The translations under genes were made by a program, and so were the position numbers. A stretch of DNA of 64,000 nt from Afipia sp. P52-10 (lineage in GTDB: Bacteria > Pseudomonadota > Alphaproteobacteria > Rhizobiales > Xanthobacteraceae): assembly GCF_000516555.1 (NCBI RefSeq), contig NZ_AZSJ01000007.1:888777-952776 (forward strand). Reading direction: 5' to 3'. Positions 8,824-17,522 of the stretch are shown here, one piece after another (position 1 is the stretch's first letter; the number at the start of each line of letters is the position of its first letter). The notes under the pieces are model-generated. The model ran no database searches, was not told the DNA's origin, and worked only from the letters and a program-made list of their open reading frames with translations.

Positions 8824-9567
8824 ATGCGTTATAGTTACGTCGGAGTGGCAGCGTTAGCTGCAACGATACTGAGCGGCTGCGTCACAACGGAAACTGTATC
8901 TTTCCGGGCAAGCAATCCGAACCAACAAGCGATCATTCGTGACGGCAGAAGTGCTCTGGTGTCGCGGCAGAAGAGCTCCCTGGTCATGGTCGGACCTGCC
9001 TCTCGTCAGATCGCAGCTGGAGGTCGGCCGGTTTTCGTCGTTGGCATCAACAACCTGTCCAACGCGCCGGTCAATTTCCTGATTTCGCAGGTAGAGGCCT
9101 CGCAACTGGTCGGCGGGCAAGCCTATCCCATGCAGGTCATTCCGTACGAAACTTTGGTTCAAGAAGAGCGAAACAAGCAAGTCGCGATGGCGATCATTGC
9201 CGGTGTCGCCGCTGGCGCCAACGCTTATGGAGCATCACGTGCCGGGTACGGCAGTTACACCACGCCGAGCGGACGACACGGGACCTTCTATAGTCCGACT
9301 GCTGCCGCGATCGCGCAGAACCGCGCCGCCGATCAGAACGAAGCGATGATCTCCGCCACCATCGAGCAAGGGCGGCAAAATCTCGCAATGCTCGAACAAG
9401 GGGTCATCAAGGATAACACTCTGATGCCCGGCGAGTGGTATGGCGGCCAGCTTCATCTGACCCCTCCGGTCGACAGCGCAGGCGGCGCAGCAAAGAATTA
9501 CGTGCTTACGTTGCTTGTCGGCAACGATCGGCATGTTATCGACATATCGCAGGGACCCGCTCGCTAG
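8824..9567 (+). CDS. Putative outer-membrane lipoprotein, unknown function
   Basis: Starting at the ATG at 8824 gives 247 residues with a lipoprotein signal: a charged start, a hydrophobic stretch and the lipobox ILSGC (Cys19). Earlier in-frame starts would bury this signal and are rejected. The mature part is polar and contains an Ala/Gly-rich stretch about residues 123-150 (IIAGVAAGANAYGASRAGYG) followed by a 'GTFYSPTAAAIAQNRA' region. No enzymatic motif is recognised. It is flanked by the AraC gene and a convergent cupin gene, with no obvious functional link. Confidence 0.8.
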   Translation: MRYSYVGVAALAATILSGCVTTETVSFRASNPNQQAIIRDGRSALVSRQKSSLVMVGPASRQIAAGGRPVFVVGINNLSNAPVNFLISQVEASQLVGGQAYPMQVIPYETLVQEERNKQVAMAIIAGVAAGANAYGASRAGYGSYTTPSGRHGTFYSPTAAAIAQNRAADQNEAMISATIEQGRQNLAMLEQGVIKDNTLMPGEWYGGQLHLTPPVDSAGGAAKNYVLTLLVGNDRHVIDISQGPAR

Positions 9568-9586
9568 ACCCTGCAATCCGTCGTCC

Positions 9587-10105
9587 TCACTCACCTTCCC
9601 AATAGTCGGTGATCTCGTCCTCCCGACCGATGAAGGCGAACATCTGCGGCTTGCCATCCGTCCCCGGTGGATACTTGGCGAGGATGCCGAACTTGCCGGT
9701 GTCCGGATATTCGACGTGATCCGGTGAAAGCTGGGTGCTCACCGCGAGGTACCGCAACTCCTCCGTTCCGGTGTTGATGATCTGGTGCGCGGTATCGCTG
9801 CCACCCACCGGGCATGCGATGAAGTCGCCCGGGCGGATCGGAAAGGTATCAAGGCCGATGCGCACTTCGCCTGTGCCCGCCAGCACGAAGAACATCTCTT
9901 CGTTCGCCCGATGGTTATGGAACGGGAATGCCCGCATCCCCGGTGGAACCGCGGTGATGTTATAACCGAGCTGCCGCGCACCGATCCGAGCGCCGATATG
10001 CCCCATCTTCGCATCGTAGCGCTGCGCAGCAGGACCGGTCGCGGCATATTCCGGTGGCCGGGGCATCAATTCGATATCCGCTAGATTGACGATCGGCTTC
10101 GTCAT
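9587..10105 (-). CDS. Cupin-domain protein
   Basis: The 172-residue protein is a single-domain cupin. Motif 1 residues appear as FPFHNHRANEEMFFVLAGTG (about 60-79) and motif 2 as RPGDFIACPVGGSDTAHQII (about 92-111), with His62, His64, Glu68/69 and His108 as plausible metal ligands. Such proteins bind a divalent metal and act as dioxygenases, isomerases or sugar/ligand-binding proteins, and the exact activity cannot be told. It diverges from a WYL-domain regulator across a 107-base gap that contains a direct repeat, so the regulator may control it. Confidence 0.88.
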   Translation of the reverse strand: MTKPIVNLADIELMPRPPEYAATGPAAQRYDAKMGHIGARIGARQLGYNITAVPPGMRAFPFHNHRANEEMFFVLAGTGEVRIGLDTFPIRPGDFIACPVGGSDTAHQIINTGTEELRYLAVSTQLSPDHVEYPDTGKFGILAKYPPGTDGKPQMFAFIGREDEITDYWEGE

Positions 10106-10176
10106 GATCCTTCCCTCGCTTGCAGCCTGCGCCAGGCCCGCTGGCCCGCTTTCGGAAGGGTTCTAGCGGACCATAC

Positions 10177-10196
10177 CTGTCAGATTCTGTCAGGTT
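10177..10196. promoter_or_regulatory. Tandem 10-bp direct repeat, candidate operator of the WYL regulator
   Basis: CTGTCAGATT is immediately followed by CTGTCAGGTT, 16 bases before the regulator start and 71 bases from the divergent cupin start. Direct repeats spaced by one helical turn suit a dimeric HTH protein. Binding by the adjacent regulator is inferred from position only. Confidence 0.5.
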
Positions 10197-10212
10197 GATC
10201 TAAGCTGGCGTC

Positions 10213-11271
10213 ATGAAAGCCAGCCGTCTTCTTTCGATCCTCACCACCCTGCAGGCGCGCGGGCGGGCGACCGCGACCGAGTTAGCCTCGGAAAACGAGG
10301 TATCGTTGCGCACTATTTATCGAGACATCGATGCCTTGAGTGCCGCCGGGGTTCCTGTTTACAGCGAGCGCGGGGCCGACGGCGGCTATCGCCTGCTCGA
10401 CGGCTACCGCACGCGGCTGAACGGCCTCTCCGCGAAGGAAGCAGAAGCCTTGTTCATGATCGGCCTTGCCGGCCCGGCCGCCGATCTGGGGCTCGGCGCG
10501 GTGATGGCGACCGCGGAGAACAAGCTGCTCTCGGCGATCCCTGCCGCGCTCCGGGACAGCGCCGCGCAAACCCGTGGCCGGTTTCATCTCGACGCCCCAG
10601 CCTGGTTCACGGAGGCCGAGCAGCCCGCACATCTGCCCGACATCGCCAATGCGGTCTGGGAGCAACGTGCGCTGCGGATCCGCTACCAAAGCTGGAAGGG
10701 CGAAAAGCATCGCGTGGTCGAGCCGCTCGGCATCGTGCTCAAGAGCGGCGCGTGGTACCTGGTCGGTCAGGTCGACGGCACGCCCCGCACCTATCGCATC
10801 TCACGCATCCTCGATCTCACCGTTCTGGATCAACCCTTCGAGCGCCGCGCCGATTTCGATCTCGAAGCCTACTGGCGCGCGGGGACCCAGCGACTGGAGG
10901 CAGACCTGCATCAGAACCGGGCGGTCGTCAGCCTCTCGCCCATGGGCATCAAACTGTTGGATGCGTTCGTGCCGCCCTTCGTCCGCGCGTCGATGCAGAT
11001 CGAGGACACGGCGAATGCAAAGGGCTGGCGCAAGGCGACAATGCCGGTCGGCTCGAACTGGCAGGCCTGCGTGCAGATGCTGCAGTTCGGCGCCGAGATC
11101 GAGGTGCTCGATCCACCCGATCTGCGCGCGCAGATGACCGAAATCGCCACGGCCCTGCACGCGACCTATGCCCGGCAGACCGGTACCCGGCTGACGGAGC
11201 CGGGCACCGTGCCTTCACGCGACGCTCGCGAGCGCCCTTTGGATGGCCCGCTCGACCGGCGACGCCCCTAG
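10213..11271 (+). CDS. HTH/WYL-domain transcriptional regulator (YafY/DeoR-like)
   Basis: The 352-residue protein starts with a winged HTH (about residues 1-60: RLLSILTTLQARGRATATEL then VSLRTIYRDIDAL), followed by a WYL domain (about 140-230: ALRIRYQSWKG, GIVLKSGAWYLVGQ, YRISRI) and a C-terminal WCX-like segment. WYL domains sense nucleotides or other small ligands and such regulators often control the divergent gene, here the cupin. A Pro/Arg-rich tail (about 325-352) looks unconserved. Its stop codon overlaps that of the convergent dioxygenase gene by 3 bases. Confidence 0.93.
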   Translation: MKASRLLSILTTLQARGRATATELASENEVSLRTIYRDIDALSAAGVPVYSERGADGGYRLLDGYRTRLNGLSAKEAEALFMIGLAGPAADLGLGAVMATAENKLLSAIPAALRDSAAQTRGRFHLDAPAWFTEAEQPAHLPDIANAVWEQRALRIRYQSWKGEKHRVVEPLGIVLKSGAWYLVGQVDGTPRTYRISRILDLTVLDQPFERRADFDLEAYWRAGTQRLEADLHQNRAVVSLSPMGIKLLDAFVPPFVRASMQIEDTANAKGWRKATMPVGSNWQACVQMLQFGAEIEVLDPPDLRAQMTEIATALHATYARQTGTRLTEPGTVPSRDARERPLDGPLDRRRP

Positions 11272-12104
11272 CCCCAAGAATCCGGCATCTCCTTAGGAAG
11301 CAACGGCGGTTGCGCCAGAAAGCGCGGGCGCGTGCCGTGGTGAGGTTGCGCCGCATGCACCAGGAACGGATGGCAGAGGTACACCGTGCCCGCCTGCCCC
11401 GTCGCAAGCAGCTCGCGGCAATGCGCCGTCTCGCCAAAGCCGTTCGCAGCAAGTTCACGCAACGACAACCCCTCCTCACCCGCAGGCGCCAGCATGCGCG
11501 CGATCTCACGATGCGAACCCGCACGAATCCGCGTCGGCGCATCGTTCTCACCGACATCGGAGAACAGCATCAGCAGCAACAGCGCGCGCCCTCGCGAGGC
11601 GACATTCGCCCGCCAATCGAGGAAGTCCGGCTTGTCGAAACCGAAGCTGACATCGATATGCCAGCCCGCGTCGCCAGGATCGTCCGGCGACGGGAAACGC
11701 ACCGGAAAGGTACCAACGCTCATGCACGGACGCCACCGTCCCTCGCCCACGAGCTCGTCGAAGGCGGCGTGCAGAACCGGTGTATTCGCCGCCGCGATGA
11801 ACGGCGGTAACGAATAGTGTCCGAGTCGGATCACAGGCTTCGTCCAGGTCGCCTTGTCGTCCTGAGCGCAACCCGTGTCGCGCCACAGGATCGCGCGAGC
11901 CTCATCGGCGACCGTGCGTGGAAAGGCATCGTCGAGCCGGACGAAGCCTTCATCGATGAAATAAGCAATCTGCGCGTCGCTGAGCACGCGTTTTGCGTTG
12001 CCACGCTCTGAATTGCCAGATTCTGAATTACCAAGCTCTGAATTGACGGGCGTCGGCATGATAAAGTCCATCGCTGATGGCCAGCATTGAAAGCGCTCAA
12101 ACAT
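11268..12104 (-). CDS. Phytanoyl-CoA dioxygenase (PhyH)-family protein
   Basis: The 278-residue product belongs to the Fe(II)/2-oxoglutarate PhyH family. AGWHIDVSF supplies the HxD iron ligands, and YLCHPFLVHAAQPHHGTRPRF carries the distal His and the Arg expected to bind 2-oxoglutarate. Such enzymes hydroxylate small molecules; the substrate is unknown. The N terminus is odd: three 5-residue units (NSELG, NSESG, NSERG) encoded by a 15-bp tandem repeat precede the conserved LSDAQIAYFIDEGFV start. No ribosome site clearly favours the first Met over later ones at MDF or MPTP, so the start is uncertain. Confidence 0.85.
   Translation of the reverse strand: MFERFQCWPSAMDFIMPTPVNSELGNSESGNSERGNAKRVLSDAQIAYFIDEGFVRLDDAFPRTVADEARAILWRDTGCAQDDKATWTKPVIRLGHYSLPPFIAAANTPVLHAAFDELVGEGRWRPCMSVGTFPVRFPSPDDPGDAGWHIDVSFGFDKPDFLDWRANVASRGRALLLLMLFSDVGENDAPTRIRAGSHREIARMLAPAGEEGLSLRELAANGFGETAHCRELLATGQAGTVYLCHPFLVHAAQPHHGTRPRFLAQPPLLPKEMPDSWG
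12003..12047. repeat. Three-copy 15-bp tandem repeat inside the PhyH gene start
   Basis: Units at 12003-12017, 12018-12032 and 12033-12047 share the core CTGAATT and differ at few positions. Because 15 is a multiple of three they add 5-residue units (NSExG) without shifting frame, so copy number can vary harmlessly at the protein N terminus. Confidence 0.85.
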
Positions 12105-12286
12105 GGAGCGTTGCTGACCGGATTGATCTTCAGGGCGCCGTTCAAGCGCCCATTTCCAGGCTCGCGCGCGAACGCGCGTATCACGCCAGGAAGAAGACCG
12201 AAGCGATGGATGCGCACATCATCATAGCGCGGCCATTATGAAGCAACGGCCCCACGTTTCAAGTCGTCGCGCTTGATGAACGCCCG

Positions 12287-12976
12287 CTAACCGAGAGCGC
12301 GTGCTGCTTCATCGATGAGCGCGGACACCGCATCGGCGTGACTGGCCAACGAAGCATGGCTCGCTGGGAGCGAGATCGTCTTCCTTGGCTTGATGCGCTC
12401 AGCCATCCACTGCTCGGTTTCCGGAGGGATCATGCGATCATCTGCGGACACCTGATACCAGCTCGGCTTGTTTTTCCAGGCTGGCGGGCCAGACTTGTCC
12501 TTGAAGCAACGACCCGCGATCGGCTTTTGCGCGGCTGCCATAACCAGCGCATCGGTTTCCTCCACATCCTGGCAGAAGCTTTCGCGGAATTTGTCGCGAA
12601 GGATCCACAGAAAGCCGTCCTTATCGGGCCGTATATTCGCAGCACCTGGTGGCGGCTCGCGCCGCCCGAAGATGCTGCCAAGGCTGTCGCCTTCGTCGGG
12701 CGCAAAGGCTGCTATGTAGACGAGGCCTGCAGCATTCGGCACATGTCCGGCACCCGTGATCACGGCACCACCATACGAATGACCGACCAGCAGGGTCGGT
12801 CCGTCCTGGGCTACGACCAGCCGGCTCGTGCGATCGACGTCATCGACCAGCGAAGTCAGCGGGTTCTGCACTGCGGTGACCTGATAACCCTTGGCGTCAA
12901 GCAGCGGAATAACGTGACGCCAATGGGAGCCATCTCCCCAGGCGCCATGAACCAGAACAATGTTCTTGAGAGACAT
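12287..12976 (-). CDS. Alpha/beta-fold hydrolase (EstC/HNL-like)
   Basis: The ATG at 12976 yields 229 residues and follows a purine-rich GGGGAAAGG ribosome site; the much longer upstream frame is not protein-like. The fold begins with NIVLVHGAWGDGSHW (about 4-18, oxyanion loop). The nucleophile elbow is LVGHSYGG (about 61-68, Ser65), and the C-terminal LPASHASLASHADAV carries the likely catalytic His. Close relatives are esterases or hydroxynitrile-lyase-like enzymes used in small-molecule turnover. It diverges from another alpha/beta hydrolase gene 223 bases away. Confidence 0.9.
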   Translation of the reverse strand: MSLKNIVLVHGAWGDGSHWRHVIPLLDAKGYQVTAVQNPLTSLVDDVDRTSRLVVAQDGPTLLVGHSYGGAVITGAGHVPNAAGLVYIAAFAPDEGDSLGSIFGRREPPPGAANIRPDKDGFLWILRDKFRESFCQDVEETDALVMAAAQKPIAGRCFKDKSGPPAWKNKPSWYQVSADDRMIPPETEQWMAERIKPRKTISLPASHASLASHADAVSALIDEAARALG

Positions 12977-13199
12977 CGGCACCTTTCCCCTATTGTCATG
13001 CAACCTAGTGTTGCAAGCCGCCATCGTGTGGCCTGCAACAATCGCCACCCCGCTCTCCAAGTTCCCGCACCGGAACATTTCTGCTGCGCGTCCGAACGCG
13101 ATTGCCTCCCGCCGCCCACAATGCAAGCTGCGCAATGACTGCGCCGCAAAAACGATCGCAGCGAGGGACGAAACGGCGAAGCTGGGAGAAACAGGTGCA

Positions 13200-14336
13200 A
13201 TGCTGGACGATTCAAAAGTGCTGGCGGCGGTCGAGGCTCGGTTCGTCAGCGCGGTCTCCCCGACGGCACCGCGCATCATGGCGGGCGGCCATCCCTGCCA
13301 GGGCCTGTACTGGACGCCGAAGGGAACACCGCGACCACGCATTGCCCTGATTGCCGCGCACTACAATGTGGACTTCGCCGAGCACTACTTCGCGCCCTAC
13401 GTCGCCTCGCGTGGTTTGGGATTCCTCGGCTGGAACACGCGCTATCGCGGCTTCGAAGACCAGTTTCTGCTGGAGCACGCGCTGATCGACATTGGCGTCG
13501 GCGTGCGTTGGCTGATCGAAGAGGCCGGCGTGGAAACCGTGGTGATCTTCGGAAATTCTGGCGGCGGGTCGCTGATGGGCGCCTATCAGGGCGAAGCCAT
13601 CGCCTCGACCATGGCCGGCGGCTTGAAGGGCGCAGGCCATGAGGCATTGGCATCGCTGCCGAAGGCGCAGCTTTATGTGTCCAGCAATGCCCATGTCGGG
13701 CGCCCGGAGGTGCTGACCGACTGGATGGACGCATCGGTGACCGACGAAGGCGATCCGGTGGCAACCGATCCCTCGCTCGATCCTTTCAATCCCGACAACG
13801 GCCCGCCCTACTCCGAAGCGTTCATCGCCCGCTACCGCGCAGCCCAGCGCGCACGCAACCAGCGCATCACCGACTGGGCCAAGGCCGAGCTCGCGCGGCT
13901 GAATGCCGCCGGGATTCCCGACCGGCTGTTCCCGCTGTTTCGCTGCTGGGGAGATTTGCGCTGCATGGACCCGGCGATCGATCCGTCGGATCGCAAGCCG
14001 CGCTGGTGCTACCGCGGCGATCCGGCGGTCGCGAACCGGATGCCGAGCATCGGTCGCGCCAACATGCTCAGAACCTGGCTGTCGATGTGGAGCCTGGAGA
14101 CCTCGAGGTGCGTTGGCGCGCCGCACCTCGCCAAGTTCGATACGCCCTCCCTCGTCATCCAGGGAACCGCCGACACCGGCGTCTTTCCCTCCGATGCCCG
14201 CCGTATCTATGATGCGATCGGCGCGAAGGACAAGTCGATCCAGTTGATCGCCGGTGAACACTACTTCGAGGATTCCGCGCAGCACCGTCACCACGCGGCC
14301 GACGTCGTCTGCGACTGGATCAAAGCCCGCGTCTGA
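13200..14336 (+). CDS. Alpha/beta-fold hydrolase, larger type
   Basis: The chosen start (13200) gives 378 residues beginning MLDDSKVLAAVEARF; an in-frame extension upstream is arginine/alanine noise. The nucleophile elbow is VIFGNSGGGSLMGAY (about residues 114-128, Ser119). A lid-like insertion spans about 150-300, and a late DTPSLVIQGTADTGVFP strand-loop and AGEHYFED segment are where the acid and His are expected. Substrate is unknown. Its 3' end meets a convergent VOC gene with a 2-base gap. Confidence 0.87.
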   Translation: MLDDSKVLAAVEARFVSAVSPTAPRIMAGGHPCQGLYWTPKGTPRPRIALIAAHYNVDFAEHYFAPYVASRGLGFLGWNTRYRGFEDQFLLEHALIDIGVGVRWLIEEAGVETVVIFGNSGGGSLMGAYQGEAIASTMAGGLKGAGHEALASLPKAQLYVSSNAHVGRPEVLTDWMDASVTDEGDPVATDPSLDPFNPDNGPPYSEAFIARYRAAQRARNQRITDWAKAELARLNAAGIPDRLFPLFRCWGDLRCMDPAIDPSDRKPRWCYRGDPAVANRMPSIGRANMLRTWLSMWSLETSRCVGAPHLAKFDTPSLVIQGTADTGVFPSDARRIYDAIGAKDKSIQLIAGEHYFEDSAQHRHHAADVVCDWIKARV

Positions 14337-14338
14337 GG

Positions 14339-14761
14339 CTACTCGGCAAACGGATCGTAGCTGCCGAAATTCCAGATATGGCCCTCGCAATCGGCCACGT
14401 CGTAGGCGCGGCCGGGATATCCCTCATTGTCGTACGGGGCGCGGATGATGGTCGCACCTGCCGCTCTCGCCCGTGCCGCGTGCTTGTCAGGATCATCGAT
14501 CACCGCGCAGATGCATTGGGTGATGCACCCGGCCTCCTTCGGCGTCTTCCAGTTGTAGGCGTCCTTGACCACGCCGGGCCGCTCGCTACCGAGCATGATC
14601 ATGTTGCCGTCAAGCAGAAGCTGGGCATGGACGACGATCTGCGGATCGCTCTCGTCGGTATAGACAGCGTGGCGCTGAAAGCCGAATGCGTCGCAGAGAA
14701 ATTCGATCGCCGCGGGAGCATCCTTGTAGCGCAGGCAGGGAATAAGAGCGTGACGTGGCAT
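14339..14761 (-). CDS. VOC/glyoxalase-superfamily protein
   Basis: A 140-residue PhnB-like VOC protein with paired beta-alpha-beta-beta-beta modules: HALIPCLRYKDAPAAIEFLC at the start, LLLDGNMIMLGSE in the middle and GRAYDVADCEGHIWNFGSYDP at the end. The 'D.EGH.W.F' ending carries the Glu/His typical of a metal site in this superfamily. Such proteins include glyoxalases, dioxygenases and drug-binding proteins, and no specific activity can be assigned. The gene lies between a convergent hydrolase and the broken AraC gene on the same strand. Confidence 0.9.
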   Translation of the reverse strand: MPRHALIPCLRYKDAPAAIEFLCDAFGFQRHAVYTDESDPQIVVHAQLLLDGNMIMLGSERPGVVKDAYNWKTPKEAGCITQCICAVIDDPDKHAARARAAGATIIRAPYDNEGYPGRAYDVADCEGHIWNFGSYDPFAE

Positions 14762-14823
14762 GGCGTTCTCCTTAGTCCCCGACTAAGCCTATCCTGCCCC
14801 TGATATCTTGTACGGATGTAACC

Positions 14824-15691
14824 TCAGTCCTCGCGGACACCGCCCTGCTCTGGCAACAGCCGGCGGCGAAGTTCGCCGGGACTCATGGCGCTGAACGCCT
14901 GGACGTCGCGGCTCATATGGGCCTGGTCATGATAACCGGCATCGAGCGCAAGCACGGCCAGGCCCTCGCGCGGGCGTGCGGCGATCGCAGCCGATAGCCG
15001 CTCGAAGCGCGCCAGCCGCCGGTAGGTCTGCGGGCTGAAGCCGGTGAACGCGCCGAAACGATGGGCAAGATGCTTGCGGCTCCAGCCGATCGTGGTGGCG
15101 AGGCTCGCAACGGACGGAGCGTCGTCACCCGACAACTGCTCCATCGCCCACAACACTGCACGATCCGGTGTCGCCATATTGTCCAGCCGTTGAATCAGGG
15201 AAATCGTCGACAAGATCGAACTGATCCTGCGGATCGCTTGCCGTAACCAGCCGTTCGCCGAGAACGCGTGCGGACCGACCGGCGAGATCCGCCAATGGTG
15301 CGACCCGGTTCGCGAGTTCCGCAAGCGGCATGCCACAGACACCCGCCAACGCATGCAGCGGCAGGTGGATGTGTACGCCGCGCTGCGGCCCCAGAGCCCG
15401 CGAGATCGACGTCGCGTCGGCGATGCCGCCCACGAATGCCTCTCCCTCGCGCAGCACGATCTCGACGCCGTCGGCACCGGTGATTGCGAGCGGCGCATCG
15501 AGCGCGTAGATCAACACCCCCGAGGTTGCGGCAAGTTCGCGCCGGGCCGAGAACGAGGTCGTCCGCTCACGATAACTCGTATAGTGCCCAACGAGACCGC
15601 CAAGCGCAGGGGCCGGTGGCGCAGCCACCATCTCCCACATATCGGCGCCATCATCGTAGTGACGCCTGCTCACCGGCCGGCGGTTTCTCAT
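14824..15691 (-). pseudogene. AraC-family regulator interrupted by a one-base frameshift
   Basis: Two overlapping frames together encode one AraC protein. The N-terminal sensor half (from about MWEMVAAPPAPALGGLVGHY at 15640, or the Met at 15691) reads through FDLVDDF and then runs into unrelated residues. The C-terminal half, in a different frame, continues with LIQRLDNM and a complete double HTH (SVASLATTIGWSRKHLAHRF, then QAHMSRDVQAFSAMSPGELR). The switch falls at the GGG at 15198-15200 (+ strand): deleting one of these bases joins ...DDF to LIQRLD. Either the gene is inactivated, or the base is a sequencing error in a homopolymer. It would otherwise be about 270-290 residues and could control the divergent methyltransferase or the VOC gene. 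Confidence 0.85.
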
Positions 15692-15780
15692 GCATTCAGT
15701 TTAGCCCGTGCTGGACAGCTCCGCCATGTCGCCTGCGCAGAGAATACCGGCTATAGGATCCATCATGCGGAGCGAACCTC

Positions 15781-16395
15781 ATGAGTGATCGCCAGTCCCA
15801 TTGGCAGCGGGTCTACACGACCAAGGGCGAGAGCGAGGTGAGCTGGTTCCAGGAGCGGCCGGACACCTCGCTCGCGATGATCCAGGCCACCGGAGCGGAC
15901 AAGAACGCGGCCATCATCGATATTGGCGGCGGCGCATCCCGCTTGGTCGACGCCCTGCTGCGGCAGGATTATCGTACGGTCACGGTGCTCGATCTGTCCG
16001 AGGCAGCGCTGCAAACGGCGCGCATGCGCCTTGCTGCCGCAAGCGCATCGGCCACGTGGATCGTTGCCGACGTCACCGCATGGCAACCGCCGCGCCGGTA
16101 CGACATCTGGCATGATCGCGCGGCCTTTCACTTTCTCACCGGCTCTACCGATCGTGACGCCTATATCGCATGTCTCAAGCAGGCGCTGAGCCCCAATGGC
16201 CAAGCCATCATCGGCACCTTCGCGCTGGACGGTCCGGAGACATGCAGCGGGCTTGCCGTGCAGCGCTACGATGCACGAAGCCTGAGCCAAACCTTGGGCA
16301 GCGATTTCGTGTTGCTCGAAACGCGCACCGAAGCCCACCGCACGCCTTGGCAATCGGTTCAGTCGTTTCAATTCAGCCGGTTTCGGCGGGCTTGA
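15781..16395 (+). CDS. Class I SAM-dependent methyltransferase
   Basis: The 204-residue protein begins HWQRVYTTKGESEVSWFQ, a signature of a small methyltransferase group that often follows with 'SL.MI'. The SAM-binding motif I is AIIDIGGGASRLVD (about 44-57), followed by VTVLDLSEAAL (acidic loop) and YDIWHDRAAFHFLTG (motif IV region). GGAG lies before the ATG. The methyl acceptor is not known; the motif set resembles enzymes annotated as thiopurine/tellurite or trans-aconitate methyltransferase-like. It diverges from the frameshifted AraC gene, a possible former regulator. Confidence 0.92.
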   Translation: MSDRQSHWQRVYTTKGESEVSWFQERPDTSLAMIQATGADKNAAIIDIGGGASRLVDALLRQDYRTVTVLDLSEAALQTARMRLAAASASATWIVADVTAWQPPRRYDIWHDRAAFHFLTGSTDRDAYIACLKQALSPNGQAIIGTFALDGPETCSGLAVQRYDARSLSQTLGSDFVLLETRTEAHRTPWQSVQSFQFSRFRRA

Positions 16396-16431
16396 AGCGC
16401 CCCCGTATTTGCCACGACAGGCAAGCGCCGT

Positions 16432-17157
16432 TCAGCCGAACGGCTTCTGCCATTCCATGATGTGGAAGTACGGCACGCGCCGATAGCGGGCGGCCGTTTC
16501 CGGATCGCCGCCCGTCGGTGCGGGCTCGGAGAAATGGCACAACTGCAGACCATGGTTGAGGAACAGCGTCATGTAGCGGCTGAGCGGCCGGTGCCAGTTC
16601 TGGATGTGGATGCCGCGCCAGCCAACCCAGATCGCACGCTCTTCGAGATAATTGTCGATCGCATAGCGCGCTTTGCCATCTTCGCCCTCGGTCCACCCAT
16701 CGGGCTGACCAGCCGTACTGAAGCTGTTGAGGTTCGCGATCAGCAGTGTCCCACCCGGCCTGAGCGCCGCAATCATTTTCGCCGCAGCACCGTCGAGATC
16801 GGCGATGTCGATCAGGCTCAGGTAGCTGACCACGAGATCGAATGCGCCATCGGCGATGTCGATGGCCTCAGCACGGCCAATGCGATAATCCCCGCCGGGA
16901 TCGAGTACCCTCGCGCGCGCGATCAGCATCTCAGTGGGATCGATCCCGACCGTCGTGATACCTTGCTGGCGCAGCAGGCGGCAGAATCGCCCCTCGCCGC
17001 AGCCAACATCCAGCGCCATCGCAAATCCCCTTCCCCTGACGCGCGCAAGCATCGGCGCATCGAGTACGTATTGGCGGCCGTAGTCGCCATGATCGCCCTG
17101 GGCCGCAAGCCAGGCAGCCGCTGATTCGTCCCATCCGTTGAAGGCTGGATCGCTCAT
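16432..17157 (-). CDS. Class I SAM-dependent methyltransferase (UbiG/UbiE-like)
   Basis: The 241-residue protein carries motif I ALDVGCGEGRFCRLL (about 48-62), an acidic TTVGIDPTEML loop and a DLVVSYLSLIDIADLDG motif IV region, all typical of Methyltransf_11-type enzymes. AAGGGG precedes the ATG at a fitting distance. The start (FNGWDESAAAWLAAQGDHGD) and the NWHRPLSRYM segment occur in a group of uncharacterised bacterial enzymes. It lies just downstream (in transcription) of tRNA-Ser. The substrate is unknown. Confidence 0.92.
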   Translation of the reverse strand: MSDPAFNGWDESAAAWLAAQGDHGDYGRQYVLDAPMLARVRGRGFAMALDVGCGEGRFCRLLRQQGITTVGIDPTEMLIARARVLDPGGDYRIGRAEAIDIADGAFDLVVSYLSLIDIADLDGAAAKMIAALRPGGTLLIANLNSFSTAGQPDGWTEGEDGKARYAIDNYLEERAIWVGWRGIHIQNWHRPLSRYMTLFLNHGLQLCHFSEPAPTGGDPETAARYRRVPYFHIMEWQKPFG

Positions 17158-17285
17158 TGGATGGCCCCTTAAAGGACTGGTTTGACTGGATTTTTCTGCG
17201 GCTAAAGAGGTCGGCAGACAGGTGTCGCGACCGGCCCGGCGGGCAGCCCGTTTGCGACCATCGGACCGACGAGCGGAGCTGAGAC

Positions 17286-17379
17286 TGGCGGAGACGGAGG
17301 GATTCGAACCCTCGATAGGGCTTTACAACCCTATAACGGTTTAGCAAACCGCCGCCTTCAGCCACTCGGCCACGTCTCC
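17286..17379 (-). tRNA. tRNA-Ser (anticodon GCU)
   Basis: Read on the minus strand, the acceptor arm GGAGACG pairs with CGTCTCC, discriminator G and an encoded CCA end (17286-17288). TTTGCTAAA contains the GCT anticodon. A long variable arm (TTATAGGGTTGTAAAGCCCTAT) identifies a class II serine tRNA, and GGTTCGAATCC is the T loop. It reads AGU/AGC serine codons. Confidence 0.97.
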
Positions 17380-17522
17380 AGCGTGGCCCCGATATGCCCC
17401 ACACGGCGGCCTCCCGCAAGCCTCTGATTTGTGGCTATTTCCCGTCAAAACGCATGACTTGTGGGCAAATAACGCTGGCCGCGTCGTCTGGCCGCGGCTT
17501 CCCAGGTCCAACAGCGGTTCAG

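Noticed and set aside
12003-12047. CRISPR-like repeat
   Set aside because: The three units are adjacent without spacers and lie inside a coding region; this is a tandem repeat.
17286-17379. tRNA-Ser as an integration site for a genomic island
   Set aside because: No integrase gene and no direct repeat of the tRNA 3' end was seen in the flanks.
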